Shown here piece after piece: positions 16,926 through 29,100 of a DNA stretch of 64,000 nucleotides. Position 1 is the first letter of the stretch; each line of letters begins with the position of its first letter. Location of the stretch: NCBI RefSeq assembly GCF_900538275.1, contig NZ_LR130778.1:1980001-2044000 (forward strand). Reading direction: 5' to 3'. The notes under the pieces are model-generated. The model did not search any database. It worked only from the letters and a program-made list of their open reading frames with translations, and had not been told where the DNA came from. This stretch comes from Petrocella atlantisensis (GTDB lineage: Bacteria > Bacillota > Clostridia > Lachnospirales > Vallitaleaceae). Made by a program: the position numbers and the translations under genes.

Positions 16926-18035
16926 ATGAAAGTCATGAGTATATTTGGAACGAGACCTGAGGCCATTAAGATGGGACCGGTTGTAAAAGCCTTGGAAAAA
17001 GAAGAAGGCATAGAGAGTATTGTATGTGTAACAGCTCAGCATAGAGAAATGTTGGATCAGGTCCTTGAAGTGTTTGATATTAAACCAGACTACGACTTAG
17101 ATATTATGCAACAACATCAGACATTAACGGACATTACAACAAGAGCCATCAAAGGACTAGAAAAAGTTATGGAAGAGGCTAAGCCGGATGTTGTACTTGT
17201 TCATGGTGACACAACCACCACATTTGCAGGTGCACTTGCAGCATTTTACCATCAAATCGCTGTAGGCCATGTAGAAGCTGGTCTTCGTACCTATGATAAA
17301 TATCAACCTTTCCCCGAAGAAATGAACCGAAAACTGACAGGTAGTCTTGCAGATTATCACTTCGCGCCAACGCAGACAGCCAAAAATCATTTGCTTCTTG
17401 AAAATGTTGATGAAGCTTGTATCACTGTTACAGGTAATACAGTCATTGATGCTTTATCATCTACCATCAACGATGATTATCGTTTTACTGTTGATGCTCT
17501 AAACCATATTGACTATAAGAACAAAAAAATAATAGCCATGACAGCACACCGTCGTGAGAATCTTGGTCAACCACTTGAAAACATATGTGAAGCAGTATTG
17601 GAGGTTGTTAATCGTAGACCTGAGGTTGAAGTGGTCTATGCCGTGCATCTTAATCCGAAAGTCATGGAGGTGGTCAATCGTATTTTAGGCAACCATGAAC
17701 GCATCCATTTACTACCACCTCTTGAGTTAAAAGATATGCACAATTTACTTGCAAGATCCTATTTGGTATTAACAGATTCAGGTGGGTTACAAGAAGAAGT
17801 ACCTTCTTTAGGCAAGCCGGTGCTTGTTCTTCGAGATGTAACAGAAAGACCTGAAGGTGTAGAAGCAGGTACCCTTAAGCTTGTAGGAACAGATAAGGCT
17901 AAGATTATAGACACCACGCTGGAATTACTTATGCATGCTGACAGTTATAATAAAATGGCAACCGCTACCAATCCATACGGAGACGGACATGCATCAGAAC
18001 GCATAGTAGCATGGTTGAAGGCCAACCATAAGTAA
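16926..18035 (+). CDS. wecB: UDP-N-acetylglucosamine 2-epimerase (non-hydrolysing)
   Basis: A 369-residue epimerase converting UDP-GlcNAc to UDP-ManNAc for cell-surface polymers. The start FGTRPEAIKMGPVV, the loop VHGDTTTTFAGAL, HVEAGLRTYDKYQPFPEEMNR, TAHRRENLGQPLENI and DSGGLQEEVPSLGKP are all family landmarks, with the catalytic acids and histidine within them. CAGGAGG lies six bases before the ATG. The gene directly follows the WecA/TagO-type transferase and precedes the atp promoter, as mnaA does in B. subtilis. Confidence 0.96.
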   Translation: MKVMSIFGTRPEAIKMGPVVKALEKEEGIESIVCVTAQHREMLDQVLEVFDIKPDYDLDIMQQHQTLTDITTRAIKGLEKVMEEAKPDVVLVHGDTTTTFAGALAAFYHQIAVGHVEAGLRTYDKYQPFPEEMNRKLTGSLADYHFAPTQTAKNHLLLENVDEACITVTGNTVIDALSSTINDDYRFTVDALNHIDYKNKKIIAMTAHRRENLGQPLENICEAVLEVVNRRPEVEVVYAVHLNPKVMEVVNRILGNHERIHLLPPLELKDMHNLLARSYLVLTDSGGLQEEVPSLGKPVLVLRDVTERPEGVEAGTLKLVGTDKAKIIDTTLELLMHADSYNKMATATNPYGDGHASERIVAWLKANHK

Positions 18036-18058
18036 ATATTAATTCAAAATTGAAGGTG

Positions 18059-18087
18059 AAGGCGTTAAAACTTAGTTTTGGTGCCTT
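18059..18087 (+). terminator. Long hairpin ending the wecB transcript
   Basis: AAGGCGTTAAAAC (18059-18071) pairs along all 13 positions (three G-U) with GTTTTGGTGCCTT (18075-18087), with a TTA loop. There is no clear T run, so termination is probable but not certain. Confidence 0.5.
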
Positions 18088-18147
18088 AACCTTAGACAAA
18101 ATATCGTGAAAATCATAACAATAATTCATGAATCTTATGAAATGATA

Positions 18148-18176
18148 TTTACATTCACCTCATTTACAGGTATAAT
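18148..18176 (+). promoter_or_regulatory. Promoter of the atp operon
   Basis: TTTACA (18148-18153), 17-base spacer, TATAAT (18171-18176), 30 bases before the first atp-operon start codon. Confidence 0.75.
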
Positions 18177-18205
18177 ACTATCTTGTAGAAGGGTTGTGAG
18201 AAGTC

Positions 18206-18445
18206 ATGAAATTTGATTATCTAAAAAATTTGGCCCTTGTCAGTCAGATTGGTCTATTGATGGCAATACCTATTTTTCTTTGTATCTTCATTGGACACTG
18301 GTTAGATGGGAAGTTTGGAACCAATGGATTATTTCTAATCATATTTTTAATCCTTGGTGTTTTAGCAGCCTTTCGAAATCTATTTGTTACTGTTCTAAAT
18401 AGAGTTGATTCGGGAAAGAAGGATTCTAAGCATGATAGAAAATAA
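18206..18445 (+). CDS. AtpZ/AtpI-family small membrane protein of the ATP synthase operon
   Basis: A 79-residue protein with two hydrophobic helices (about 12-32 and 42-64) and a charged tail. The motif GHWLDGKFGTNGLF between them is typical of the AtpZ/AtpI-like family that opens many atp operons in Gram-positive bacteria. It is thought to help assemble the c ring or carry ions. It is the first gene after the atp promoter and overlaps the next gene by 14 bases. Confidence 0.82.
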   Translation: MKFDYLKNLALVSQIGLLMAIPIFLCIFIGHWLDGKFGTNGLFLIIFLILGVLAAFRNLFVTVLNRVDSGKKDSKHDRK

Positions 18446-18860
18446 GTCGATTGTTTGGTCTCTATCCTGGAAAGTACTGATTATATTGTCAATTACCTTT
18501 GGTATAGGTGTTTTACTTGTAAATGATGTAGCCACTTATGCACGAGGGATACTACTCGGTGGCTCTGTCACCTTGTTAAAAATTAAACTATTAGAAATCA
18601 CATTGAAAAGAGCAATAAAGAAACCACCTAGTGCAGCTAAGAGCTATATGAGTATGCATTACATGTTACGCTATGTGGTTACATTTATCGTTCTTTTTGT
18701 GGGTATAGCCATACCGACCATAAGTGGTGTGGCAGTTATTCTGGCACTTCTAAGTCTGAAATTAGCAGCATATTGGCAAGGCGCTCTTGAACCAAAGGTG
18801 CCGGTCGATGGTTCTGTTGAATTCTTGGAGTGGGAGGATGATGAAGAAACTGACTTTTAA
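18432..18860 (+). CDS. atpI: ATP synthase subunit I (AtpI)
   Basis: ATG 18432 is preferred over the upstream TTG at 18405 because AAGGA lies about seven bases before it; this gives 142 residues. Four hydrophobic segments and the overall length fit the ATP synthase I (AtpI) family, a chaperone for c-ring assembly in Na+-type enzymes such as that of Acetobacterium. Its ribosome site and start lie inside the end of the preceding gene, so the two are translationally coupled. Sequence wording alone is not highly conserved in this family; position in the operon carries much of the assignment. Confidence 0.75.
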   Translation: MIENKSIVWSLSWKVLIILSITFGIGVLLVNDVATYARGILLGGSVTLLKIKLLEITLKRAIKKPPSAAKSYMSMHYMLRYVVTFIVLFVGIAIPTISGVAVILALLSLKLAAYWQGALEPKVPVDGSVEFLEWEDDEETDF

Positions 18861-18903
18861 GTCTAAGTAGTCTCAAATGTCTAGCAAAAGGAGATGATCA
18901 CAG

Positions 18904-19635
18904 ATGGATTTTAGCATTCATGTTGCCAAAGTAGTCCGTATCGGCAGCTTTGAGCTCTGGATCACAGAATCAATGATTAACTCATGGATCATTTGTGGCG
19001 TCCTAATTTTAATTGCCTTGATTGTGAGAAATGCAATTAAAAATCCCCAAAAAGTACCTGAAGGCGTTCAAAATGTTGTCGAGTTTCTGGTGGATTCACT
19101 GGATAATTTTGCCGAAACCACTATGGGCAAGCACGGCAGAAAATTTGGATCCTTTTATGGTTCTATGATCATTTACATATTATTATGTAATTTATCGGGA
19201 TTATTTTTAGGACCAAACATTGGCGCACCCGTGGCAGGGGAGCCAAAAGTATTAATTGATTTCATGAGACCCCCAACCGCTGACTTTGCAGTAACATTTG
19301 CGTTGGCCATGATTACGTTTACTATGGTCCAAGGTTTTGCCATCAAGGAAAAAGGTACTTTTACTTGGTTAAAAGGCTTAACCGAACCGATGTGGCCTCT
19401 AACGCCCCTTAATGTTATTGGAGAGCTAGCCAACCCCATATCCCTTAGCTTCCGTCTTTTTGGTAATATACTCGGTGGAACAATCATCATGGGATTGTAC
19501 TACAATCTGCCCTGGTTTGCCCTAATCGGTATTCCTGTAGCCTTACATGCATATTTTGACATATTTGCAGGTGTGCTACAAGCGTTCATATTTGTTATGC
19601 TCAGCATGACATTTGTTGCCAGTGCGATGGATTAG
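18904..19635 (+). CDS. atpB: F0 ATP synthase subunit a
   Basis: A 243-residue membrane stator subunit with about six hydrophobic segments. The essential arginine sits in NPISLSFRLFGNILGG near residue 186, the helix that faces the c ring. LQAFIFVMLSMTFVASA at the C-terminus is the second conserved helix. Together with the c ring it forms the two ion half-channels. AAAGGAGATG precedes the start codon. The c subunits downstream carry Na+ ligands, so the ion is probably sodium. Confidence 0.96.
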   Translation: MDFSIHVAKVVRIGSFELWITESMINSWIICGVLILIALIVRNAIKNPQKVPEGVQNVVEFLVDSLDNFAETTMGKHGRKFGSFYGSMIIYILLCNLSGLFLGPNIGAPVAGEPKVLIDFMRPPTADFAVTFALAMITFTMVQGFAIKEKGTFTWLKGLTEPMWPLTPLNVIGELANPISLSFRLFGNILGGTIIMGLYYNLPWFALIGIPVALHAYFDIFAGVLQAFIFVMLSMTFVASAMD

Positions 19636-19658
19636 AATTGTCACATTCAGTAAAGTGA

Positions 19659-20207
<549 letters not shown>

Positions 20208-20251
20208 AATTATAATTATAGAAGAAGTCAATAATAACAAAAAATCATTAA

Positions 20252-20569
<318 letters not shown>

Positions 20570-20612
20570 TATGGTATAACTTTTACCCTTTAACGAAAGG
20601 AGGAAAGGTGAA

Positions 20613-21194
20613 TTGAATGGTTTAAATATGGTAATGCAAAATCTTTCGACTTCCTTACCACAACTTAATGCACTTCCAGAGCCCTATGTTATCTTTTTTA
20701 CAGAACAAACCATAATTCAAGTCATAGCACATATACTTACTGTATTGGCTTTATTCTATGTACTCGGAAAGCTACTTTTCAAACCTGTAAGAAATATTTT
20801 GCAAAAGAGAAAAGATGAGATTGCCGACGAATATAAGCGTATAGACGAAGATACTGAAGCTTTGGCAGCCCTAAAGACGGATTATGAGAATAAATTACTG
20901 AACATTCATCAAGAGGCAGAAAAAATACTTGCTCATGCTAGAAAAAGAGCGATTGAACGAGAAGATGAGATTATAAAAGAAGCAAAAGATGAGGCAGATC
21001 GACTCATTAAAAGAGCACACCTTGACATTGAACGTGAGAAAGAACAGAGCAAAGACGAGATGCGCCGCGAGATCATCGGAGTTGCAACTGTAATGGCAAG
21101 CAAATTTGTTGCAGCATCCATCAGCGATGAGCTAAAGAATCAACTTGTTGATGAAACTTTAGCAAGTATTGGAGAATCCTCATGGTTGAGTTAA
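20613..21194 (+). CDS. atpF: F0 ATP synthase subunit b
   Basis: A 193-residue peripheral stalk protein. The TTG at 20613 is chosen because AAAGGAGG (20596-20603) lies nine bases before it. One hydrophobic helix lies at about residues 38-55 (TIIQVIAHILTVLALFYVLG), and the rest is a long charged coiled coil rich in Glu, Lys and Arg, as expected for the b dimer. The roughly 30 residues before the helix are somewhat long. It overlaps the delta-subunit gene by 13 bases, indicating coupled translation. Confidence 0.94.
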   Translation: MNGLNMVMQNLSTSLPQLNALPEPYVIFFTEQTIIQVIAHILTVLALFYVLGKLLFKPVRNILQKRKDEIADEYKRIDEDTEALAALKTDYENKLLNIHQEAEKILAHARKRAIEREDEIIKEAKDEADRLIKRAHLDIEREKEQSKDEMRREIIGVATVMASKFVAASISDELKNQLVDETLASIGESSWLS

Positions 21195-21730
21195 TAGCTA
21201 AGCGTTATGGTTCAGCAATCTTTCAGCTTGCCGAAGAAAAAGATGCTGTAAATGATTTGCAAAAAGATATCCTTTTGATCCAAGAAAGCTTCTTAGATAA
21301 AGAATTGATTGAATTTCTCAGTCATCCCAAAATACCTTTGTCAGATAAGATAAAAATGCTTGAAGAAGCATTATCAGAGAGGGTTGGTCAAGATTTATTA
21401 GGTCTGTTGGTTCTTATATTGAAAAAGAATCGACAACATTATATTTCTGAGATTTTGGCGGAAGTCCTTGAAATGATAGACACCTATCAAGGTAAAGTCA
21501 AGGCTTATATCAAGTCAGTGGATGAACTCAGTACTGAGAAGAAAAAGCAGATCATCGATCAATTGGAAAAGTCAACGGACAAAAAGATCATTCCGGAATA
21601 TAGAATTGACAAAACCCTTATTGGTGGCTTGTTCATTCGTATTGGTGATCGTGTTATTGATAACAGCATCAAAGGACATATGCATTCAATGTCAAAGAAG
21701 CTGTTAGAGACTAAAATTAATTTTTCGTAG
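21182..21730 (+). CDS. atpH: F1 ATP synthase subunit delta
   Basis: A 182-residue stator protein. It starts [14 protein letters not shown], a family hallmark, and ends with the conserved segment [21 protein letters not shown]. It links the F1 head to the b stalk. It starts inside the end of atpF and is followed by atpA. Length is normal for the family. Confidence 0.95.
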   Translation: MVELIAKRYGSAIFQLAEEKDAVNDLQKDILLIQESFLDKELIEFLSHPKIPLSDKIKMLEEALSERVGQDLLGLLVLILKKNRQHYISEILAEVLEMIDTYQGKVKAYIKSVDELSTEKKKQIIDQLEKSTDKKIIPEYRIDKTLIGGLFIRIGDRVIDNSIKGHMHSMSKKLLETKINFS

Positions 21731-21750
21731 AAAGGCGGTGTGACCTCGGT

Positions 21751-23274
21751 ATGAATTTGAAACCAGAAGAAATCAGCTCAGTGATTAAAGAGCAGATTAA
21801 ACGCTACAAAACTGAATTGGAAGTTGCCGATGTAGGTACTGTAATTCAGGTTGCCGATGGTATTGCCCGTATACATGGCTTAGAAAACGCTATGGCAGGA
21901 GAGCTACTAGAGTTTCCTGGTGACGTTTATGGTATGGTTCTTAACCTTGAACAAGACAATGTTGGTGCCGTGTTAATGGGATCAGACAAGGGTATTGGTG
22001 AAGGTGATATTGTAAAAGCCACAGGACGGGTTGTTGAAGTACCAGTCGGTGATGCATTAATGGGACGTGTTGTCAATGCAATTGGTCAGCCAATTGACGG
22101 CAAAGGTCCGATTAGCACAGATAAGTTTAGACAAGTTGAAAGAGTTGCACCCGGTGTTATCGAACGTAAGTCCGTAGACACCCCACTGCAGACAGGCCTT
22201 AAGGCGATAGATGCCATGGTGCCGATTGGACGTGGACAAAGGGAGCTCATCATTGGAGACAGACAAACAGGTAAAACAGCGATAGCCATTGATACCATTA
22301 TGAATCAAAAAGATTCTGGTGTATTATGTATCTATGTGGCCATCGGTCAGAAAGCTTCAACAGTTGCACAACTGGTTAAAAAGTTAGAAGAAAACGGCGC
22401 AATGGATTATACGACCGTAGTTGCGGCCAACGCCTCTGAACCAGCGCCACTTCAATTTATCGCGCCTTTTGCAGGTTGTGCGATTGGTGAAGAATGGATG
22501 GAAGAAGGTAAAGAAGTCCTAATCATATATGATGATTTATCTAAGCATGCTGTTGCCTACAGAGCCATGTCATTGTTGCTTCGTAGACCACCAGGACGTG
22601 AGGCATATCCGGGAGATGTATTCTACTTACATTCCAGATTGTTAGAACGTGCCGCTAAGCTTTCTGATGAGCGTGGTGGTGGATCCATAACTGCATTGCC
22701 CATTATCGAAACACAAGCAGGTGACATATCAGCCTATATCCCAACGAATGTTATCTCCATCACAGATGGTCAGATCTTCCTTGAGACTGAGATGTTTAAC
22801 TCAGGTATTAGACCTGCGATCAATCCAGGTTTATCTGTATCAAGGGTTGGTGGTGCCGCTCAAATCAAGGCCATGAAAAAAATTGCCGGACCTATTCGCG
22901 TTGAGCTTGCTCAGTACAGAGAGTTAGCAGCCTTTGCTCAGTTTGGTTCAGACCTTGACAAAGAAACAAGAGACCGTTTAACACAAGGTGAGCGTATCAT
23001 AGAAGTACTTAAACAAGCTCAATATAAGCCTTTAAAAGTAGCAGAGCAAATCGTTATTCTATACGCTGCGACTCGAAAATTCTTAATGGATATAGAGCTT
23101 GACGATATACATAAATTCGAAACTGGACTAATGGAATTTGTTGAAACCATGTATCCGGACATCTTAACAGACTTGGTTAAAGATTCAGGTTTGACAGATG
23201 AATTGGACAAGCGTCTTGAAGATGCGATTGGTGAATTCAAAACAGACTTCATGAAGAAGAGTGAAGAGGTGTAA
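21751..23274 (+). CDS. atpA: F1 ATP synthase subunit alpha
   Basis: A 507-residue nucleotide-binding subunit. The Walker A loop reads GDRQTGKT (about 169-176), and the alpha signature [17 protein letters not shown] lies in the second half. It has the non-catalytic sites of F1. AAAGGCGGTG precedes the start. Full length, with no interruption. Confidence 0.98.
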   Translation: MNLKPEEISSVIKEQIKRYKTELEVADVGTVIQVADGIARIHGLENAMAGELLEFPGDVYGMVLNLEQDNVGAVLMGSDKGIGEGDIVKATGRVVEVPVGDALMGRVVNAIGQPIDGKGPISTDKFRQVERVAPGVIERKSVDTPLQTGLKAIDAMVPIGRGQRELIIGDRQTGKTAIAIDTIMNQKDSGVLCIYVAIGQKASTVAQLVKKLEENGAMDYTTVVAANASEPAPLQFIAPFAGCAIGEEWMEEGKEVLIIYDDLSKHAVAYRAMSLLLRRPPGREAYPGDVFYLHSRLLERAAKLSDERGGGSITALPIIETQAGDISAYIPTNVISITDGQIFLETEMFNSGIRPAINPGLSVSRVGGAAQIKAMKKIAGPIRVELAQYRELAAFAQFGSDLDKETRDRLTQGERIIEVLKQAQYKPLKVAEQIVILYAATRKFLMDIELDDIHKFETGLMEFVETMYPDILTDLVKDSGLTDELDKRLEDAIGEFKTDFMKKSEEV

Positions 23275-23281
23275 TTAATCG

Positions 23282-25550
<2,269 letters not shown>

Positions 25551-25561
25551 TAGGTGATTTT

Positions 25562-25996
25562 ATGGCGACAAACAAAATCGAATTACATATTGTAACACCG
25601 GATCGCGAGTTTTTTGCCGCGGAAGTGGATGCTTTGTCTTTTAAGACAACAGAAGGTTTCATAGGTGTACTATATGACCATATTCCTTTGATAACGACAC
25701 TGACCAGTGGTAAAGCCGTGTTTAAAAATGACAAAGATACATTTGAAGCGGTACTGCACAATGGCTTCGCAGAAATCGGCGAAGAAAAAGTGACCATATT
25801 GACCGACGCAGCTGAATGGGCTGATGAGATTGATATGGACAGAGCCTTGTCCGCAAGACAGCGCGCCGAGAAGAAGCTTGAAGAAATGACTCATAAAGAA
25901 GACAAACATAAAGAAGAAGTGGTTATTCAAGCACAAGCATCACTCCTTAGAGCTTTAGCTAGAATTGAAATGGCACAAGCAAGACAAGATAAGTAG
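25562..25996 (+). CDS. atpC: F1 ATP synthase subunit epsilon
   Basis: A 144-residue subunit with an N-terminal beta sandwich (ELHIVTPDREFFAAEVDAL, FIGVLYDHIPLITTL) and a C-terminal helical pair rich in Lys, Glu and Ala. It couples rotation and can inhibit ATP hydrolysis. Last gene of the atp operon; a terminator follows within 30 bases. Confidence 0.95.
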   Translation: MATNKIELHIVTPDREFFAAEVDALSFKTTEGFIGVLYDHIPLITTLTSGKAVFKNDKDTFEAVLHNGFAEIGEEKVTILTDAAEWADEIDMDRALSARQRAEKKLEEMTHKEDKHKEEVVIQAQASLLRALARIEMAQARQDK

Positions 25997-26021
25997 TAAA
26001 ATGTGAACAAAGAAAAATGAT

Positions 26022-26054
26022 AAGAGGCTGTCCGGATGGATGGCTTCTTTTTTT
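26022..26054 (+). terminator. Terminator of the atp operon
   Basis: AAGAGGCTGTCC (26022-26033) pairs at all 12 positions (three G-U) with GGATGGCTTCTT (26038-26049); a GGAT loop lies between and a T run follows. Confidence 0.85.
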
Positions 26055-26197
26055 ACTACTACTTCTTCTTTTGTTACAACTTTGTAATGAAAGATATTCG
26101 TCTATTTCAGTAATCATATTTGGATCCTTTGCCGATATACATAAGAGTCTTTCTAAACATAATGTGATGACTGAAGATAGAAAAGGTGGAGTTTCAT

Positions 26198-29100
26198 ATG
26201 AAAACGTTAAAATATAAGCGCATCATTATAGGTATTCTAATCATAACCCTAGTTGCATCATTTGGCATAGTACCCATGGAGCTTGAAGCAGCCGATGGTT
26301 CTTTGATATGGAGAAAACTAGACACCATGGATACCAACTTCACCATAATTAATAATAAGGCCGGCGATAACGAAATCTTATTAGAGTTAGATTTGGTTGC
26401 CACAGGTAGCTATGCTTTGTTTTATCACCTAGAAGACGGACGTCAAACTGAAATTCGGTTTCAACAAGCTTATGAGAAAGTAGATGTGAAGTATTTTGTC
26501 AGAGAAGATTTAGGCGCAACCAATGTCACCCAAGACCTAGTCTCTAGTTCTTATCTTCAGATGGATTATAATCTTACGGTACCTGATTGGCGCTTTGATG
26601 GTGCTAAGCTTGTGGGTGCTTCTGGTGGCTTGGAATTTAGTATACCAAGATCAGCCAGTTCTCAGTACCCTGGTGTAGCCTTTGAAGTGGACAACAAAAG
26701 AGTTTATATTAAGTGGGATTTTCAACTGGGGAAAGCCTTTGTACTTATAAGGAATTACAACAACGGATTTATCATGCCAGTAAGTTATGAAAAGCCAAAC
26801 GGTTCTACCGAGAACATAAAAGTTCTCAAAGGATTGGAAGGCTTTACAGTTACGCCTACCCATTTAAGAGAAAATGAAGCAGGAACAGCTAACATTGAGA
26901 TCAAACCCATAACACAGCCCACAGATACAGGCAATAAACCGGGGAACAGACCCGGACTGGATATTAAGTTTAAACAACCAAAAGAACTGGAAGTTGGTAC
27001 ATGGACCTATGATTATGATCTAACCAATCTAAGTGATATTAGTGCCATATTAGAACTTGATGATATTGGCTCTGAATCCTATCTAGATTTTAATTTCAGA
27101 CTAAAAGACTTTGGTGATCCGGATAATAGCAATCCGGTATACGAGCTGGATGCAGATGATGCAGCTGCCAACGTGGATGTTGGCTATGACTACGACCCTC
27201 TTACCCATGAATATAGAGTTAGACTTGTTAAAGATAACTCGGACTTATTTGATGACGGTAAGACCATCCAGTGGTCAGAGCTTGAAGCCAGTCGTATTTA
27301 CAATGTCAATATTGGCTTTCAGGTGGATCTAGATGCGGTCGGTTTTGAGACGTATGGGTTTACCGGTTATAGACCCATCAATGGTTTTGGTTATACATTC
27401 ATGGCTTATGAGTTAAAACGCGCTAATGCAAAAGAAGCCTATCTGGATATCGTACCTTATGATATTGGTAGTCAGGGAGATGTGGAGTATATTATCCTCT
27501 ATAGCAAAGTCATTAAACCTGAGCTGGATCCAAATGGTGATTTGTGGCTTAAGAATTATCATTCTACATCCGGGGATAATGATCAGATCTTCATTCCTGT
27601 GCCTTTTCAAAGCACATCTTCACAAGATGCCTATCAAGTATTTGTGAATTTTGCTGGGGTTCAGATACGATCTCAAGTTCTGAATTATAAGGCAATCGAG
27701 GACCAGAATGTACCTCCAACCACACCGGCAATTAGGACCATAGAGAATCTAATTGTAGTCCCTCCTCTTGATGAGACCGACAATCCAACGAAGGTAGAGA
27801 TGGACTTGGTATGGGATGCACCAACCAACAAAACAGTTAAAGAATTGGATGAAATATTCCAGGATGGCGGATCACTTTACTATGAATTATCTGTAAATGA
27901 AGTACCGACCAACAGTACCGACAATCCGTATCAAGTCATTAAAGTCTTTGAAGTGATAAAAGATGGTACGTTATATAAGCTCAAGCAGCATGATGATGTG
28001 CCGGGAACCTTACCGATACCATCTGAACAACTTAACTATGATTTTGGATACAATAGTACCGATGAACGTCTTAGACTGGATAAGATTGTGCTCTATGAAA
28101 ATGGGTCATGGATCAATACTCTTGACACCCTAATTGATGAAGAGGCTGTGATACCTTATGAAGTATCAGATTCGGGAACCCCTTATGATTTTGAGTTTCC
28201 TGGGGTTAATTATTTAAGAATAAAAGCCATAACTGTAAAAGACGACGTTGTATCTGAGTCTCAGATGTCCATACCGGCCAGTCTTTCACTTAGTATGATT
28301 ACATATGATGTTCCTGTTGTGGATACATTGACCTATGATCCACTATATGGCAATGTGGAAGATCGTTCAACAGGTGTCACTCTAAAATGGCATACAGTGG
28401 ATGTCGCCAACTATGAGAACAATATGCTAAGCCCCATTAACAAAGGGATAGAAAGTGTTGATTATAAAATCTATATCTCAGAAGTATTGGACCAAGTTTT
28501 ACCATTAAATGAGGATGACTTAGATTATACATTACTGAATATGACGAATGAAGGATTAACCGTCATCGATGACGATGCCATAAGCGAACTAAGAAATGGT
28601 GAAGTGGTTTACTTTGTCCGTTCTACACCAAATGGTATCAATACTGATTTAAGTGTAGACGTTCAGGGTCTAGATGCCAACAAAACCTACTATGTACGTG
28701 TGGTAACACAGCTTGAGATTACCGATGATGAAACCAGAGTATCGGAACCCTCCAGCGTATTAAGTGCTACAGTACCACAGACCCCGATACCACCGGGAGA
28801 TGAAGAGATTTTTCCATTAGCGCCTGAAGGTTTTACAGTTGATTATGCCGATGAAGGTTTGTTAAATGCAGGCTTAACTTGGTATATACCAAATGCAATG
28901 GTATTTGATGATGACATGAATGGTTTTGAGGTTTTGGCGATTGAAGATAGAGCACTCCCGGAGAATCTATCTTCGAAGGCCATTAGCATAACGGATATTC
29001 TCGAGGGGACTACGCTTAGTGATGACGTTGTCGAAGGGTGGCGTATCTATAAACATGAGGGTACAACTTACTTAAAAAAATATAACCGACAGACAGGTCT

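Noticed and set aside
26017-26217. Open frame with a long leucine run after atpC
   Set aside because: It lies across the atp terminator; the leucines come from the T run and following TACTACT/CTTCTT sequence. No sensible ribosome site.
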